Positions 35,941 to 45,260 of a stretch of 64,000 nt of DNA are shown here, in pieces. The DNA is from Algoriphagus ornithinivorans (lineage in GTDB: Bacteria > Bacteroidota > Bacteroidia > Cytophagales > Cyclobacteriaceae): assembly GCF_900115305.1 (NCBI RefSeq), contig NZ_FOVW01000013.1, positions 45,043 through 109,042 on the forward strand, given 5' to 3'. The notes below the pieces were generated by a model, which saw only the letters and a program-made list of their open reading frames with translations, had not been told where the DNA came from and searched no databases. How positions within the stretch are numbered: the stretch's first letter is position 1; every line of letters begins with the position of its first letter. A program made the position numbers and the translations under genes.

Positions 35941-38352
35941 TCATTCTGATTTTAGGATTTTCGCCGGATTTACAAAAACGGTTCGAATCGTCAAAACCAG
36001 AGCTGTACTAAAGAAAATGAGCAAAATAGCCAGTACCGGCAGAGTGTAAAACCACCAACCCAATTCGATTCTTACCGGAAACTCCTGAAGCCATTCTGTA
36101 AAAAGAAAATAGGCCAAAGGAATACCCAATAAAAAACAAGCACCTAGCCAATAGAGATAGTCCTTTGAAATCATTATTAAAATCGAAGAGGCAGAAGCTC
36201 CCAAGATTTTCCTGATACTTACTTCCTTTAATCTTCTTAGTAGCACCTGAGAAATCACTCCAAAAATTCCCATAATAGCAATGAAAATGGCAACCAAAGA
36301 AGCTAATGCAAAAAGCTTCTGAAATTGTAATTCTGCCTTGTATTGCTTATCAAAAAACTCGTCAAGAAAAAAGTATTCAAAAGGCGACTGGGGGAAATTA
36401 GCCTGGAAGGAGCTTTCAATTTTTGATAATAAATTTCTCACTTCATTCATAGATTTTACTTTCAGAATATAATAATTCAGGTCTCCGGGAGAATAATTAA
36501 GAACAATGGGATCCAAGGGAGAATTGACTGCCTCCTGATAGTAATCCTCCACCACTCCCACAATTCTTGCTTCACCTCTACCAGAAATTAAGCTTTTCCC
36601 CAGTGCATCTTCCGGGTTATTTAGTCCTAAACCGGCAAGTGCCCTTTGATTGATAATTGCTTCCTCTCCTTGTCCAATGGGGTTAAATTGCCTTCCCGCT
36701 AAGATTTTTAGATCAAAAAGTTTGAAGTAATCCTCTCCGACGCTCAACATATTATACATGACTCCACTCTTTTCTTTCCCCTCCAAATGAAAGTCCTCTG
36801 TTTTCCAGTAGATTTCATTTCCAGGAATCTCATTTGCTGCAGCAATGAATTGGACCTCTGGCAATGCTCCTAAGGTGGCTTTCATTTTTTCCTGATAATT
36901 GCCACTCCCATCCACAAACAGCATGGGGGATCGAATAACTATTCTATCTTCAAGCTCCAAGCCTAAATCTCTGCTACGCATGAAATCTATCTGCTTGTAA
37001 GTAGTCAGAATCCCAGCTAAAATAACCAAGCAGAAGATCAGTTGAACGACCAAAAGTGGACTACCAAATGCTTGACGGAAAGATAGATTACTTTCTCCTT
37101 TGATGGCTTTTTGTGGATAGAAGGAGGTCAAAAGCAATGCAGGGTAAATTCCAGAAATGAAAGAACCCAGAATCCAAAAGAAAACTATCCAGCTCAAATA
37201 TTGACTTAGCTGAAGGCTTACGGTAGGTAAACCCAATCCCAAAACCTGATTGATCCAATCTCCAAAACCAAAAACCAAAAAACAGGCAATTGCAATAGCG
37301 ATGAAATGTGTCAAGTAGGACTCCGTGAGTAACAGTCTAATCAATTGTATACTAGAACTACCGGATACTTTTCTGACTCCTATTTCTTTACATCTGTTTT
37401 GGCCTTTGGAAGTTGCAATGTTGATGGAATTCAAGTATACCATCGCCAGTACAAAAAATCCTATCCAAACAAAATACGCAAGCTTTTTCCCGTCCACCCC
37501 TTGATTGTACTCTCCTGAATAGTCAAGGGTATTATGGATTTTACCCACCGAAATCAAATCCACAACCCATTCCGTACCGCTGGCTTCTAGTTGCTCCCCA
37601 TGGTGAGTCTGAAGACTTGCATTTAGTTGATCAGTAAGACTCTCCACGTTCGCCCCCGGTGCCAACTTCAGAAAGGTATACTGATTGAGCCAATCATAGG
37701 AATTGTCGATATCGGAGCCAAGAAAATGATGGAGCGTTGCATATGAAATCATCAATTCGGGCCTAAGGTGCCGATTAATAGGTAAATCTTGATAAACCCC
37801 TGCTACCTGAAACTCCACCGTTCCGTCGAAATTGGTACTGTTTATATCCAGATTCTGTCCCACTGGGTCTTTATCCCCAAATATCCTTTTGGAAATACTC
37901 TCAGAGAGATAGACTTGAAGTGGCTGCCCTAATCCTTCTTCACTTCCTTGGATCAGATTGATGTCAAAAAATTCGAAATAGGCTTCATCAGTAATGAAAA
38001 TTTGGTCTTCTCTTACAAAAGAATCATCCTGCCCTGCAATCACCTCTCCCATGATAATTACCCTGGAAAAATCCTCTACTTCTGCCAAATCTTCTTTAAA
38101 AATCATCCCCATGGCTGGAGCAGTACGGGCGCTTTTGTCCATTTCCTTACCAGAAACCCTGGAGTTTAAATTGACTCGATACAACTGTTCACCTTGGGCC
38201 AAGTTTTTATCGAAACTATTCGAGAAATTCACGTACAACGCAATCAGGAACACAGCAAAAAAACCAATCGTAAGCCCCCCCAGGTTGATCATCGTGTCCA
38301 CTCTATTTTTTAATAGATTTCTCCAGGCGATTTTTAAGTCATTTTTCCACAT
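35941..38352 (-). CDS. MacB/FtsX-type ABC permease 3
   Basis: The 803-residue protein has the tandem permease layout with an N-terminal helix (INLGGLTIGFFAVFLIALYV), coupling motif EIGVRKVSGSSSIQ in the first FtsX domain and EVSIRKILGASASS in the second. It ends with NPAKILKSE. It is among the more diverged permeases: FAVFLIALYVNFSNSFDKNL replaces the ..YELSYDNYHPD.. type segment of the sisters after the first helix. It is probably in the same operon as permease 4, although a 114-base gap with repeat sequence separates them, and the serine hydrolase gene follows directly. Confidence 0.92.
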   Translation of the reverse strand: MWKNDLKIAWRNLLKNRVDTMINLGGLTIGFFAVFLIALYVNFSNSFDKNLAQGEQLYRVNLNSRVSGKEMDKSARTAPAMGMIFKEDLAEVEDFSRVIIMGEVIAGQDDSFVREDQIFITDEAYFEFFDINLIQGSEEGLGQPLQVYLSESISKRIFGDKDPVGQNLDINSTNFDGTVEFQVAGVYQDLPINRHLRPELMISYATLHHFLGSDIDNSYDWLNQYTFLKLAPGANVESLTDQLNASLQTHHGEQLEASGTEWVVDLISVGKIHNTLDYSGEYNQGVDGKKLAYFVWIGFFVLAMVYLNSINIATSKGQNRCKEIGVRKVSGSSSIQLIRLLLTESYLTHFIAIAIACFLVFGFGDWINQVLGLGLPTVSLQLSQYLSWIVFFWILGSFISGIYPALLLTSFYPQKAIKGESNLSFRQAFGSPLLVVQLIFCLVILAGILTTYKQIDFMRSRDLGLELEDRIVIRSPMLFVDGSGNYQEKMKATLGALPEVQFIAAANEIPGNEIYWKTEDFHLEGKEKSGVMYNMLSVGEDYFKLFDLKILAGRQFNPIGQGEEAIINQRALAGLGLNNPEDALGKSLISGRGEARIVGVVEDYYQEAVNSPLDPIVLNYSPGDLNYYILKVKSMNEVRNLLSKIESSFQANFPQSPFEYFFLDEFFDKQYKAELQFQKLFALASLVAIFIAIMGIFGVISQVLLRRLKEVSIRKILGASASSILIMISKDYLYWLGACFLLGIPLAYFLFTEWLQEFPVRIELGWWFYTLPVLAILLIFFSTALVLTIRTVFVNPAKILKSE

Positions 38353-38435
38353 GGGCTTGAAAGTTTTATAGCGCTAAGGTTCAATAGTCTAGACACTTGA
38401 TTATACAATCTTTTTTCCTTCTACTTTGTACCTAA

Positions 38436-38459
38436 TACTTGATACATGGTACTTGATAC
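38436..38459 (+). repeat. Two direct copies of TACTTGATAC between permeases 3 and 4
   Basis: TACTTGATAC occurs at 38436-38445 and 38450-38459 with a 4-base spacer. The rest of the 114-base gap (38353-38466) is AT-rich without a recognisable promoter. Similar tandem short words flank the four-helix-bundle gene at 52058, so it may be a scar of the same kind of element. Confidence 0.6.
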
Positions 38460-38466
38460 CACCTCT

Positions 38467-40911
38467 CTATTCATCCTTCAAGGTATTCACCGGATTACTC
38501 AAACTGGCCTTGAGAGATTGAGCATAGACTAGGACAAGGGTGAAAGCAATTCCCCCAATAACCAGTCCCGCAAAGCTGATCCAGGAAGGCCAACCCTTGA
38601 CCGCAAATTGATCCAGCCAGCCTTTCATCAAATAGATGCTCAGCGGAAGCGCTACTATTACCCCAACCAGCGTAGTGACAATAAACTCCTTTCCAAAAAG
38701 CCACGAAATACTCCAGCTTGATGCTCCTAGGACTTTTCGGATTCCGATCTCTTTGGTCCGTCCGGCGATCGACAAGGCAACCATAGCAAACAATCCCATG
38801 GCCGCAATCAAAATGGCAAGTGATGCCGCGATAAATACCATTTTCCCCAATCTCCGATCTGATTGGTACTGAGCTTCTACCGTTTCATCCAAAAAAGAAA
38901 TTTCCAAAGGAAGTCCAGCAAACTGCTTTTCCCACTCCGCTTCGATCACGCTCCGAACCTGATTGATATCACCACCTGCAGCACGAACAAGCAGCTTAGG
39001 ATTGGTGCTGGAGTTGATCATAAGATTGGTAATCCCACTGAATACGGCCATAGGAGACTTAGCAATCATCACGGGTTCTATAGGTTGGTATAGAGAGGCA
39101 TGATGAAAATCCTTTACCACTCCAATGATCTGATGGGGTTCAAAATCGGTTCTTGGAAGCATTTCTCCCATAGGATCCTCCCAATTAAACGCTTTGGCAA
39201 AAGCCTCATTGATGATCAGGGCACTACTGTCAGCTCCCACAGCAGGGTTAATGGTTCTTCCTTCCAAAAGCTCCATGCCTAGTGTTTCCATGTAGTCCCC
39301 CGAAACGAAGTTGACTTTGAACGAAAACATCGTTCCATCTTCCAAAGGAAATCCAACCTGCCAAAAGGCATCATCTCCATAAGTAGCAACAGTCAAAGCT
39401 GTGGAGGCAATCTCTGTTCGTGAGACCAATGTCTGACGAAAACTCTCGGCAGTTCTAAAACTTTCTTTCAAAGATGTCACAAAGTTTTGGGAAGGAAAAT
39501 CTGGCATGTCCACGATCAGAATCTGCTCCTGATCAAAACCCAAGTCATATTCCTGAATTGCGTTCATCTGATTAACCATAATCAAGGTGGTGGCAATGAG
39601 TAGGAAAGAGATGAAAAACTGAAAAGCAACCAAACCTTTCCGAAGGCCTTGCTTCCCAAAATGAAGGGAAAGATTTCCTTTCAATACCTTAATTGGACGC
39701 AGTCCGGATAGAAAAAAGGCAGGGTAGGCTCCAGCCAATCCTGAAATAAATACAATCAGCCCAGCTAAAATCCCAAACTGAGTTGGTCCATAGACGATAT
39801 CCAATTCTTTTTGAAAGAGATCATTGAAAGTGGGCAGGAACAACTCAGCAAGCACTACCCCTATCATCGAGGCTGTTAAGGTTGTCAAAAAGGCCTCCAT
39901 CATAAACTGAATGATCAATTGGCCAAAGCTGGCTCCCATGGTCTTTCTTACCCCGACCTCTTTGGCTCTTGAGGTTGCCCTTCCGATAGCCATCGTAGTG
40001 AAATTAATACAGGCAATCAGTAAAACCAGAAAGGCAATCCCTGACAAAATCCAGAGCAAAGATTTTTGGGTAGTCTGCACAGCCCCATTTCCTGCTCCTT
40101 CAGCAAAGTGCATATCAGCCAATGGTGTAAGCGTGAAGTAAAGTCCGCCTTCCTCGTAATCCTCACCCAGAGACTTTTTCATAAAAGCTTCCATACTTTG
40201 ATGAATGGAGGCTACTTGTTCCGGGTTATTCAACTTGACCAGATTAAATCCCCACACATTGTACCAAGAGGCTAAACTCTCCTTATCCGCAAAGAAATCC
40301 ATGTTTTCGATCGGCATCAGAATTTCGAAGGGAATGGAATTATTGGCAGGAGGGTTTTTCAAAAGTCCTGAAACTCGATAGTCTACAAAGTCCTCTCCCA
40401 TTTTCAGTTGGAGAGATTGGCCAATAGGATCTGCTGACCCAAAGTATAGCTTGGCAGCTTTTTCGGTGATCACCACAGAGTATTTATCCACCAGCTGGGA
40501 AGAAATATCTCCTTTGATCAAGGGAAAGTTGAGCATCTTTAAAAAGTCTGGGTGAACCAAGCGGATTCTTTGATTTTGAGTACTCTGATCAGGCAAGATT
40601 GCCTGAACGTCTGCATTGGTTACTCCAGTAATTGCCTCAATTTGGGGGAACTCCTCTCTGAAAGCTGATTCAAGGACTACCGGAGAAGAGTAGGATTCTT
40701 TCATTTCTCCGTCTATCCGCTCATGTGTTTTGACTCGGTACATCCGATCTAAATCTTGATGGAAAGTCTCGAAACTCAGTTCAAACTGAACGAAGAAAAA
40801 AATCAAAATACTTACTCCCAGACCTAAAGATAAGCCAATCAGGTTGATCCCAGTATGGAGCTTGTGCTTGAGAAGATTTCTAACTGCAATTTTGAAATAG
40901 TTCTTTAACAT
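38467..40911 (-). CDS. MacB/FtsX-type ABC permease 4, first gene of the five-gene operon
   Basis: The 814-residue protein is a complete tandem permease: first helix INLIGLSLGLGVSILIFFFVQFELSF, coupling motifs EVGVRKTMGASFGQ and EIGIRKVLGASSWS, C terminus NPVNTLKDE. A sigma-54-like promoter (40946-40961) and an operator (41021-41045) precede it, so it heads the unit permease 4 - permease 3 - hydrolase - permease 2 - permease 1. The 114-base gap before permease 3 is the only larger spacing in the unit. Confidence 0.93.
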   Translation of the reverse strand: MLKNYFKIAVRNLLKHKLHTGINLIGLSLGLGVSILIFFFVQFELSFETFHQDLDRMYRVKTHERIDGEMKESYSSPVVLESAFREEFPQIEAITGVTNADVQAILPDQSTQNQRIRLVHPDFLKMLNFPLIKGDISSQLVDKYSVVITEKAAKLYFGSADPIGQSLQLKMGEDFVDYRVSGLLKNPPANNSIPFEILMPIENMDFFADKESLASWYNVWGFNLVKLNNPEQVASIHQSMEAFMKKSLGEDYEEGGLYFTLTPLADMHFAEGAGNGAVQTTQKSLLWILSGIAFLVLLIACINFTTMAIGRATSRAKEVGVRKTMGASFGQLIIQFMMEAFLTTLTASMIGVVLAELFLPTFNDLFQKELDIVYGPTQFGILAGLIVFISGLAGAYPAFFLSGLRPIKVLKGNLSLHFGKQGLRKGLVAFQFFISFLLIATTLIMVNQMNAIQEYDLGFDQEQILIVDMPDFPSQNFVTSLKESFRTAESFRQTLVSRTEIASTALTVATYGDDAFWQVGFPLEDGTMFSFKVNFVSGDYMETLGMELLEGRTINPAVGADSSALIINEAFAKAFNWEDPMGEMLPRTDFEPHQIIGVVKDFHHASLYQPIEPVMIAKSPMAVFSGITNLMINSSTNPKLLVRAAGGDINQVRSVIEAEWEKQFAGLPLEISFLDETVEAQYQSDRRLGKMVFIAASLAILIAAMGLFAMVALSIAGRTKEIGIRKVLGASSWSISWLFGKEFIVTTLVGVIVALPLSIYLMKGWLDQFAVKGWPSWISFAGLVIGGIAFTLVLVYAQSLKASLSNPVNTLKDE

Positions 40912-40945
40912 ATACGAAAAGCTTTACATCATTTGCCAGAGATAA

Positions 40946-40961
40946 TCCCAGTTTTATGCCA
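40946..40961 (-). promoter_or_regulatory. Candidate sigma-54 promoter of the permease 4 operon
   Basis: On the minus strand TGGCAT-AAAAC-TGGGA; the -24 GG and the -12 G are at the proper distance. It lies 35 bases before the ATG and 60 bases from the operator at 41021. Confidence 0.6.
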
Positions 40962-41020
40962 TTTCAAAAGTACTTTTACAGCCTTAATACAGCGATTTTT
41001 CAAAAATTCAGGATTTACCT

Positions 41021-41045
41021 CGGACAATTTTGTCCGCTGACGGGC
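41021..41045 (-). promoter_or_regulatory. Operator copy 2 upstream of the permease 4 operon
   Basis: CGGAC-AATTTT-GTCCGC-TG-ACGGGC (+ strand): the left pair is a perfect inverted repeat around six A/T bases, the right half-site deviates more. Confidence 0.7.
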
Positions 41046-41534
41046 AAATAAATCTTAAAAATATTGGCTCTCACCAATTTAACATGGGTTGAAGATTATA
41101 ATGAATCTAATTATGCGCAATCTGGCCACTTACCCTATTTTCTTTGCTTGACCGATTGGATACTTCGAGTTCCTGCCCTTCGGGAGGCGGGCGCTCAGCA
41201 CAAGCAACCGAAGACAGAAGCTCGGTATTCTAATCCATTCATCTGATACTAAGCCATAATTATTTCTTTATTGAGAAGAAAACCGAAATTCATAATAATC
41301 AAATATGTACAAAAACCATTCTTCTCCATTTCTTAGTAAGCTACCCGCATAAGTGACCGCTGGCTTCCCCAAGAATTGATTGCTGAACCTTGCCATAACT
41401 TGAACATTGTCTCTCTTTTTTACTGATACAAATGAAGACTTTTAATAAAATTGTTAATCATCAAAATAAAATTCAATTTGACTCAATAATGAAAAATATC
41501 CTATAAATCAGTAGATTATAGAAAATATCAGCCT
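41046..41534. other. Non-coding 489-base region with a GC-rich hairpin
   Basis: No convincing gene is present. A short hairpin CCTGCC-N8-GGCGGG (41172-41191) stands out by its high GC content in an AT-rich region, followed by TTCGAG/CAGCACAAGC-like sequence that resembles dispersed intergenic repeats of Bacteroidota (from memory). The right end is the leader of the bestrophin-like gene; I see no clear promoter. Confidence 0.5.
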
Positions 41535-42521
41535 ATGTATGTCAAAAGAAACTATAGCCTCTGGATGACTGTCCGCTGGTCTAAAAAGCCACTGATCAAT
41601 GGACTGATATATTCTGCAATTATCGTTTTCTTATACGAAGTCACTGGTTTGCCATTTTCATTGCCTTGGCAACCTATTTCAGTAATTGGTGTCGCAGTAT
41701 CTTTTTTCTTAGGTTTTAAAAACAACTCCTCCTATGATCGTGCTTGGGAGGCCAGAAAAATTTGGGGTTCTATTGTCAATGACTGTAGAACTTTCGCCTC
41801 GGCCATTTTATCATTACCTGATAAGAGCGTTCCCTACTCTTGGAAGAAACAAATGATTTTCAGACATCTGGCTTGGCTAGTTTCTCTTAAGCATAACCTT
41901 CGTAAGGGAAAATCTTGGGAACATAATTTACCCGTAGACAAAATGGTCTTTACACCGGGATTCAGAGAGGAAATGGCTAATGGCTTAGAACCTGAAATCA
42001 GAAAATATCTGGATCCTGAGGAATGGGAATCATTGCAGGCATACACAAACTTTCCTACCCAACTTCTCAAAAAACAAAGCTTAGAGTTGGACAGAATACA
42101 TCAAGAAAACGGACTTAGTGAATACAAGCATGTTTGGCTTCATCAGCTGATTAGTAGATTTTATGATACACAGGGAATGAGCGAACGAATAAAAACCTTT
42201 CCCTTTCCAAGACAATATGCCTCCACCGGACTTTGGATTACTTACATTTTCTGCGCATTAATTCCTTTGGGTCTTTTGGATATTTTTGAGCAGTCTACAG
42301 AGCTCCACTATTGGCTGACGGTACCCTTTTCCGGAATCATTATCTGGATATTCTTTTTGGTTGACAGAATTGGAGATTATTCTGAAAACCCTTTTGAAGC
42401 AGGCTACAATGATGTCCCTATATCCTCTATCACCAGAGTAATTGAAATAGACTTGCTGGAAATGCTGGATGAGAAAGAAATTCCACAACCTTACCCTGTG
42501 GATAATGGATTTTTGATGTAG
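41535..42521 (+). CDS. Bestrophin-family ion channel protein
   Basis: The 328-residue protein has the bacterial bestrophin pattern: an N-terminal helix pair (LIYSAIIVFLYEVTGLPFSL...VAVSFFLGFKNNSSYDRAWEARKIWGSIVNDCR), a long cytoplasmic helical region with R..YP-type loops, and C-terminal helices (WITYIFCALIPLGLL, LTVPFSGIIIWIFFLVDRIGDYSENPFE). The SYDRAWEAR and DYSENPFE motifs are typical. These are pentameric anion or cation channels. It is the only + strand gene within the permease cluster, ends 5 bases from the end of permease 5, and shows no operator of the cluster, so it is probably unrelated to that regulon. Confidence 0.9.
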   Translation: MYVKRNYSLWMTVRWSKKPLINGLIYSAIIVFLYEVTGLPFSLPWQPISVIGVAVSFFLGFKNNSSYDRAWEARKIWGSIVNDCRTFASAILSLPDKSVPYSWKKQMIFRHLAWLVSLKHNLRKGKSWEHNLPVDKMVFTPGFREEMANGLEPEIRKYLDPEEWESLQAYTNFPTQLLKKQSLELDRIHQENGLSEYKHVWLHQLISRFYDTQGMSERIKTFPFPRQYASTGLWITYIFCALIPLGLLDIFEQSTELHYWLTVPFSGIIIWIFFLVDRIGDYSENPFEAGYNDVPISSITRVIEIDLLEMLDEKEIPQPYPVDNGFLM

Positions 42522-42526
42522 AGAAA

Positions 42527-44938
42527 TTATTCACTTTGGATGCTTTTTACCGGATTAGCTAAGGCTGACTTGCTAGCCACCCAAGACAAAATGGCGAAAG
42601 CCAGCATGAAAATTAAAAGACCCAAAAAAGGAACAAGCCAGATATTAATTGAAATTCTATAAGCAAAGGTATTTAACCAAGAATACGCCAAATAAATACT
42701 TATAGGCCAAGCTACTAAAAGGGCAATCCCCATTAATTTCAAGTAAGATTGATTGATATTCAGAATTATTCCGAAAACGCTCGCTCCCAATACTTTCCGA
42801 ATTCCAATCTCCTTAGTTCTTGCTCGGATCATAAATAGAGTCATCCCAACTAATCCTAACAAGCAAAGAAAAATTGCCAATCCAGCTAGGTAGATAACCA
42901 GTCTTTTAAATTGAACATCATTCTGATATAAGCTGAAAATGTTTTGATCTAAAAATTCAATTTCAAGTGGAATATCGCTTGAAATCCCAGCATATACTTT
43001 CTCGATTTCTTGAAGGACTTCTTCTTCTTTTCCAGGATATACTTCTACAATGGTCCTCCCGTCCATTTTTAAATCAGGAATTACTGTTATAAAGTAAGGT
43101 TCTATTTTCTCATGAAGGGAAAACAAATGGATATCATTAAAAATCCCTCCGATCTCAAAAGGAATCCCCATTTCTCCTGTTTCAGTATTTTCATATTCTG
43201 GCTCAGTGATAATCTGAGTTCCAATTAAATCCTCTGTTTCCACCCTCCTTACCTTAGCTATCTTTTCAGCTGCAGATTGATTAATCAATGTAAGTCTAGA
43301 TTGAGGCAATTGGGCCAAACTGGTTTTTAAACCATAAATCTCCAAAGCTTCAGGATCTAAATACAATTGTCTCGAATCATCAAAAATTTCTTGGGAACCC
43401 GGAATTGAATAAGTAATTGTATTGAATGATGAGGTCCCGAATGGTGAGCCATTACCTATCTTTTTTATACCTGCAATTCTTACAAGTTCTTGCTGAAACT
43501 CATCCACGCTTTCCGGAGAGCTATAGACATACAGAATGTTATTTTTCTCAAATCCTATTTCTTTTGATTCAATGTAGTCTAATTGATTAATTACAAATAA
43601 TGATAATGAGCTAATTACAATCACGATAACTAACTGACCTAATATCAAGTAATTATTAATTGGAGCTGCTTTTCGCTGGTTCCGGCTTAGAGTATCTTTA
43701 AATAAATGAACGACAGATTTATTACCTAGAAAAAGCATAGGCCAAATTGATGCTAAGATCCCAAGTGAAAATGCTATTATTAAAAAGATGAGTAAGTTTT
43801 GCCAATTTTTAAAAATTGAAGTTTCTAATTGTACTTCCATCAATTGATTGAAATATTGCAGTAATAATTCCAAGAAAAGAAAAGCAATTGGAATTGCGAT
43901 TAAAACTAACATCAAGCCATCAGATAAAATTTGTATATACAGACTAGACTTTGATGCACCGATAGCCTTCTTTGTTCCAATGGCTCGACTTTTTTTGGAA
44001 TAAATAGCCATGGTAAGATTTGAATAATTAAAAAGAGTGATCAAAAGGATAAAAATCGTAAAACCTCCTATTAAAAACACATACAACAAATTTCCACTAG
44101 GTTTCAAATCATAGAGAACAGATTTCTGAAAATGAATATCTGAAATCGGTTGGAGTAAATGTCCGGTGTACAATTCATCTGCTGCCAATCTTGGATTCGA
44201 CCTTTCAATGGCCAAATCTATAGCCTTTTCTAAGCTTTCATGGCTAACAGAACTGTTCTTTTTGATATAAATTCTACTACCCCAATTATCCAATTGCGCA
44301 GCATTTAAAATCAAATCAAAATCAAAATGCGAATTGGTAGGAGCATCTTGAAGAATCCCTGAAATGACATAGAGCTCATCATTCAGCATTATGGTCTTGC
44401 CGATCAATTCTTCTTGCTGCAAGTAATTTACTCTGGGTATTTGTTTAGCAAAGCTTTCTGTGAGTAACACAGAGTTTCTTCTTGAACTAAAATCATCCCA
44501 GGATCCGCTTTTGATTGGAAATGTAAATGTTCTGGAAAAAGATTTAGGTGTATTTGTTGAAAGAACTTTTTGGCTTGATATCCTATTACCTTCAAAATTG
44601 ACAAACTGTGAAACTGGTGAAACTACAAACTGACTTACGGCCTCAATTTCTGGTAAACTTTCTATTGAATTGATCATTAATAGTTGTTCATCTGAAGTTG
44701 ATTCCGACCATGATGGAAAACCATTTACGCCATAATTTTGACCTCTGTACTTTCTTACAACTCGGAAAATTTCATCCTGATCTTCATGAAATTTATCATA
44801 AGAAAACTCATAGACTAAAAAACTGATGCCTAAAAAAACTATAACCAATCCTAAAACAAGACTTGTAAGATTAAGTGCAGTATACAGCCTATTTCTCAAA
44901 TAGGATCGAATTGATATTTTAATTGGTAAAAGATTCAT
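42527..44938 (-). CDS. MacB/FtsX-type ABC permease 5, with a diverged first coupling helix
   Basis: From ATG 44938 the product has 803 residues starting MNLLPIKISIRSYLRN, like its sisters. An ATG at 45007 lies inside the -24 promoter element, so it is not used. The second coupling motif EIGIRKVLGASVFG is normal, but the first is AIGTKKAIGASKSS, where the usual E-x-G-x-R is lost. This suggests that one half has a weaker or altered ATPase contact (inference). The gene forms a single-gene unit with its own sigma-54-like promoter and operator. It ends 5 bases from the convergent bestrophin gene. Confidence 0.9.
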   Translation of the reverse strand: MNLLPIKISIRSYLRNRLYTALNLTSLVLGLVIVFLGISFLVYEFSYDKFHEDQDEIFRVVRKYRGQNYGVNGFPSWSESTSDEQLLMINSIESLPEIEAVSQFVVSPVSQFVNFEGNRISSQKVLSTNTPKSFSRTFTFPIKSGSWDDFSSRRNSVLLTESFAKQIPRVNYLQQEELIGKTIMLNDELYVISGILQDAPTNSHFDFDLILNAAQLDNWGSRIYIKKNSSVSHESLEKAIDLAIERSNPRLAADELYTGHLLQPISDIHFQKSVLYDLKPSGNLLYVFLIGGFTIFILLITLFNYSNLTMAIYSKKSRAIGTKKAIGASKSSLYIQILSDGLMLVLIAIPIAFLFLELLLQYFNQLMEVQLETSIFKNWQNLLIFLIIAFSLGILASIWPMLFLGNKSVVHLFKDTLSRNQRKAAPINNYLILGQLVIVIVISSLSLFVINQLDYIESKEIGFEKNNILYVYSSPESVDEFQQELVRIAGIKKIGNGSPFGTSSFNTITYSIPGSQEIFDDSRQLYLDPEALEIYGLKTSLAQLPQSRLTLINQSAAEKIAKVRRVETEDLIGTQIITEPEYENTETGEMGIPFEIGGIFNDIHLFSLHEKIEPYFITVIPDLKMDGRTIVEVYPGKEEEVLQEIEKVYAGISSDIPLEIEFLDQNIFSLYQNDVQFKRLVIYLAGLAIFLCLLGLVGMTLFMIRARTKEIGIRKVLGASVFGIILNINQSYLKLMGIALLVAWPISIYLAYSWLNTFAYRISINIWLVPFLGLLIFMLAFAILSWVASKSALANPVKSIQSE

Positions 44939-44995
44939 ATCCTGAGTTTTAGAACTGTTTATAATTAATTTAAAATAAAATAGCATGGATTCTTT

Positions 44996-45011
44996 TACGA
45001 TATCCATGCCA
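44996..45011 (-). promoter_or_regulatory. Candidate sigma-54 promoter of permease 5
   Basis: On the minus strand TGGCAT-GGATA-TCGTA. It is the weakest -12 of the six, but the spacing to the operator (61 bases) is the same. It shows that the start codon is 44938, not 45007. Confidence 0.5.
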
Positions 45012-45071
45012 TTAATTTATATGCTTGATTGACTTGATTGAGGGATTTAGAAGTATCAAAAAATAACTCAC

Positions 45072-45096
45072 CGAACATTATTGTCCGAAAATGGGA
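45072..45096 (-). promoter_or_regulatory. Operator copy 3 upstream of permease 5
   Basis: CGAAC-ATTATT-GTCCGA-AA-ATGGGA (+ strand): the left pair is well preserved, the right half is degenerate. Confidence 0.62.
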
Positions 45097-45260
45097 AAAT
45101 AATCTAAACTCATAGCTTCCCTTATCTACAAAAAAAGAAGTCTTACTCCCCTCTCAAGCCATGCCAAGTTTTCTTCTGATTGGCCAATTGATTTTTATTA
45201 GGAATCAGACACTTTTTAATCAAAGAAGATTAAAATCTTAATCAAAATTGATTGAATAAA

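Noticed and set aside
41064..41246. Short open frame of 60 codons in the gap before the bestrophin-like gene
   Set aside because: It lies across the GC-rich hairpin, has no recognisable protein family character and no start signals.
41354..41367. Operator-like word GACCGC-TG-GCTTCC upstream of the bestrophin-like gene
   Set aside because: Only one half-site fits, the A/T-rich spacer and the distal half-site are missing, and there is no TGGCA box at the expected 60-63 bases.
45097..45260. AT-rich hairpins after permease 6 as its terminator
   Set aside because: AAGATTTTAATCTT-like stems are short and AU-only; they do not form a convincing terminator.
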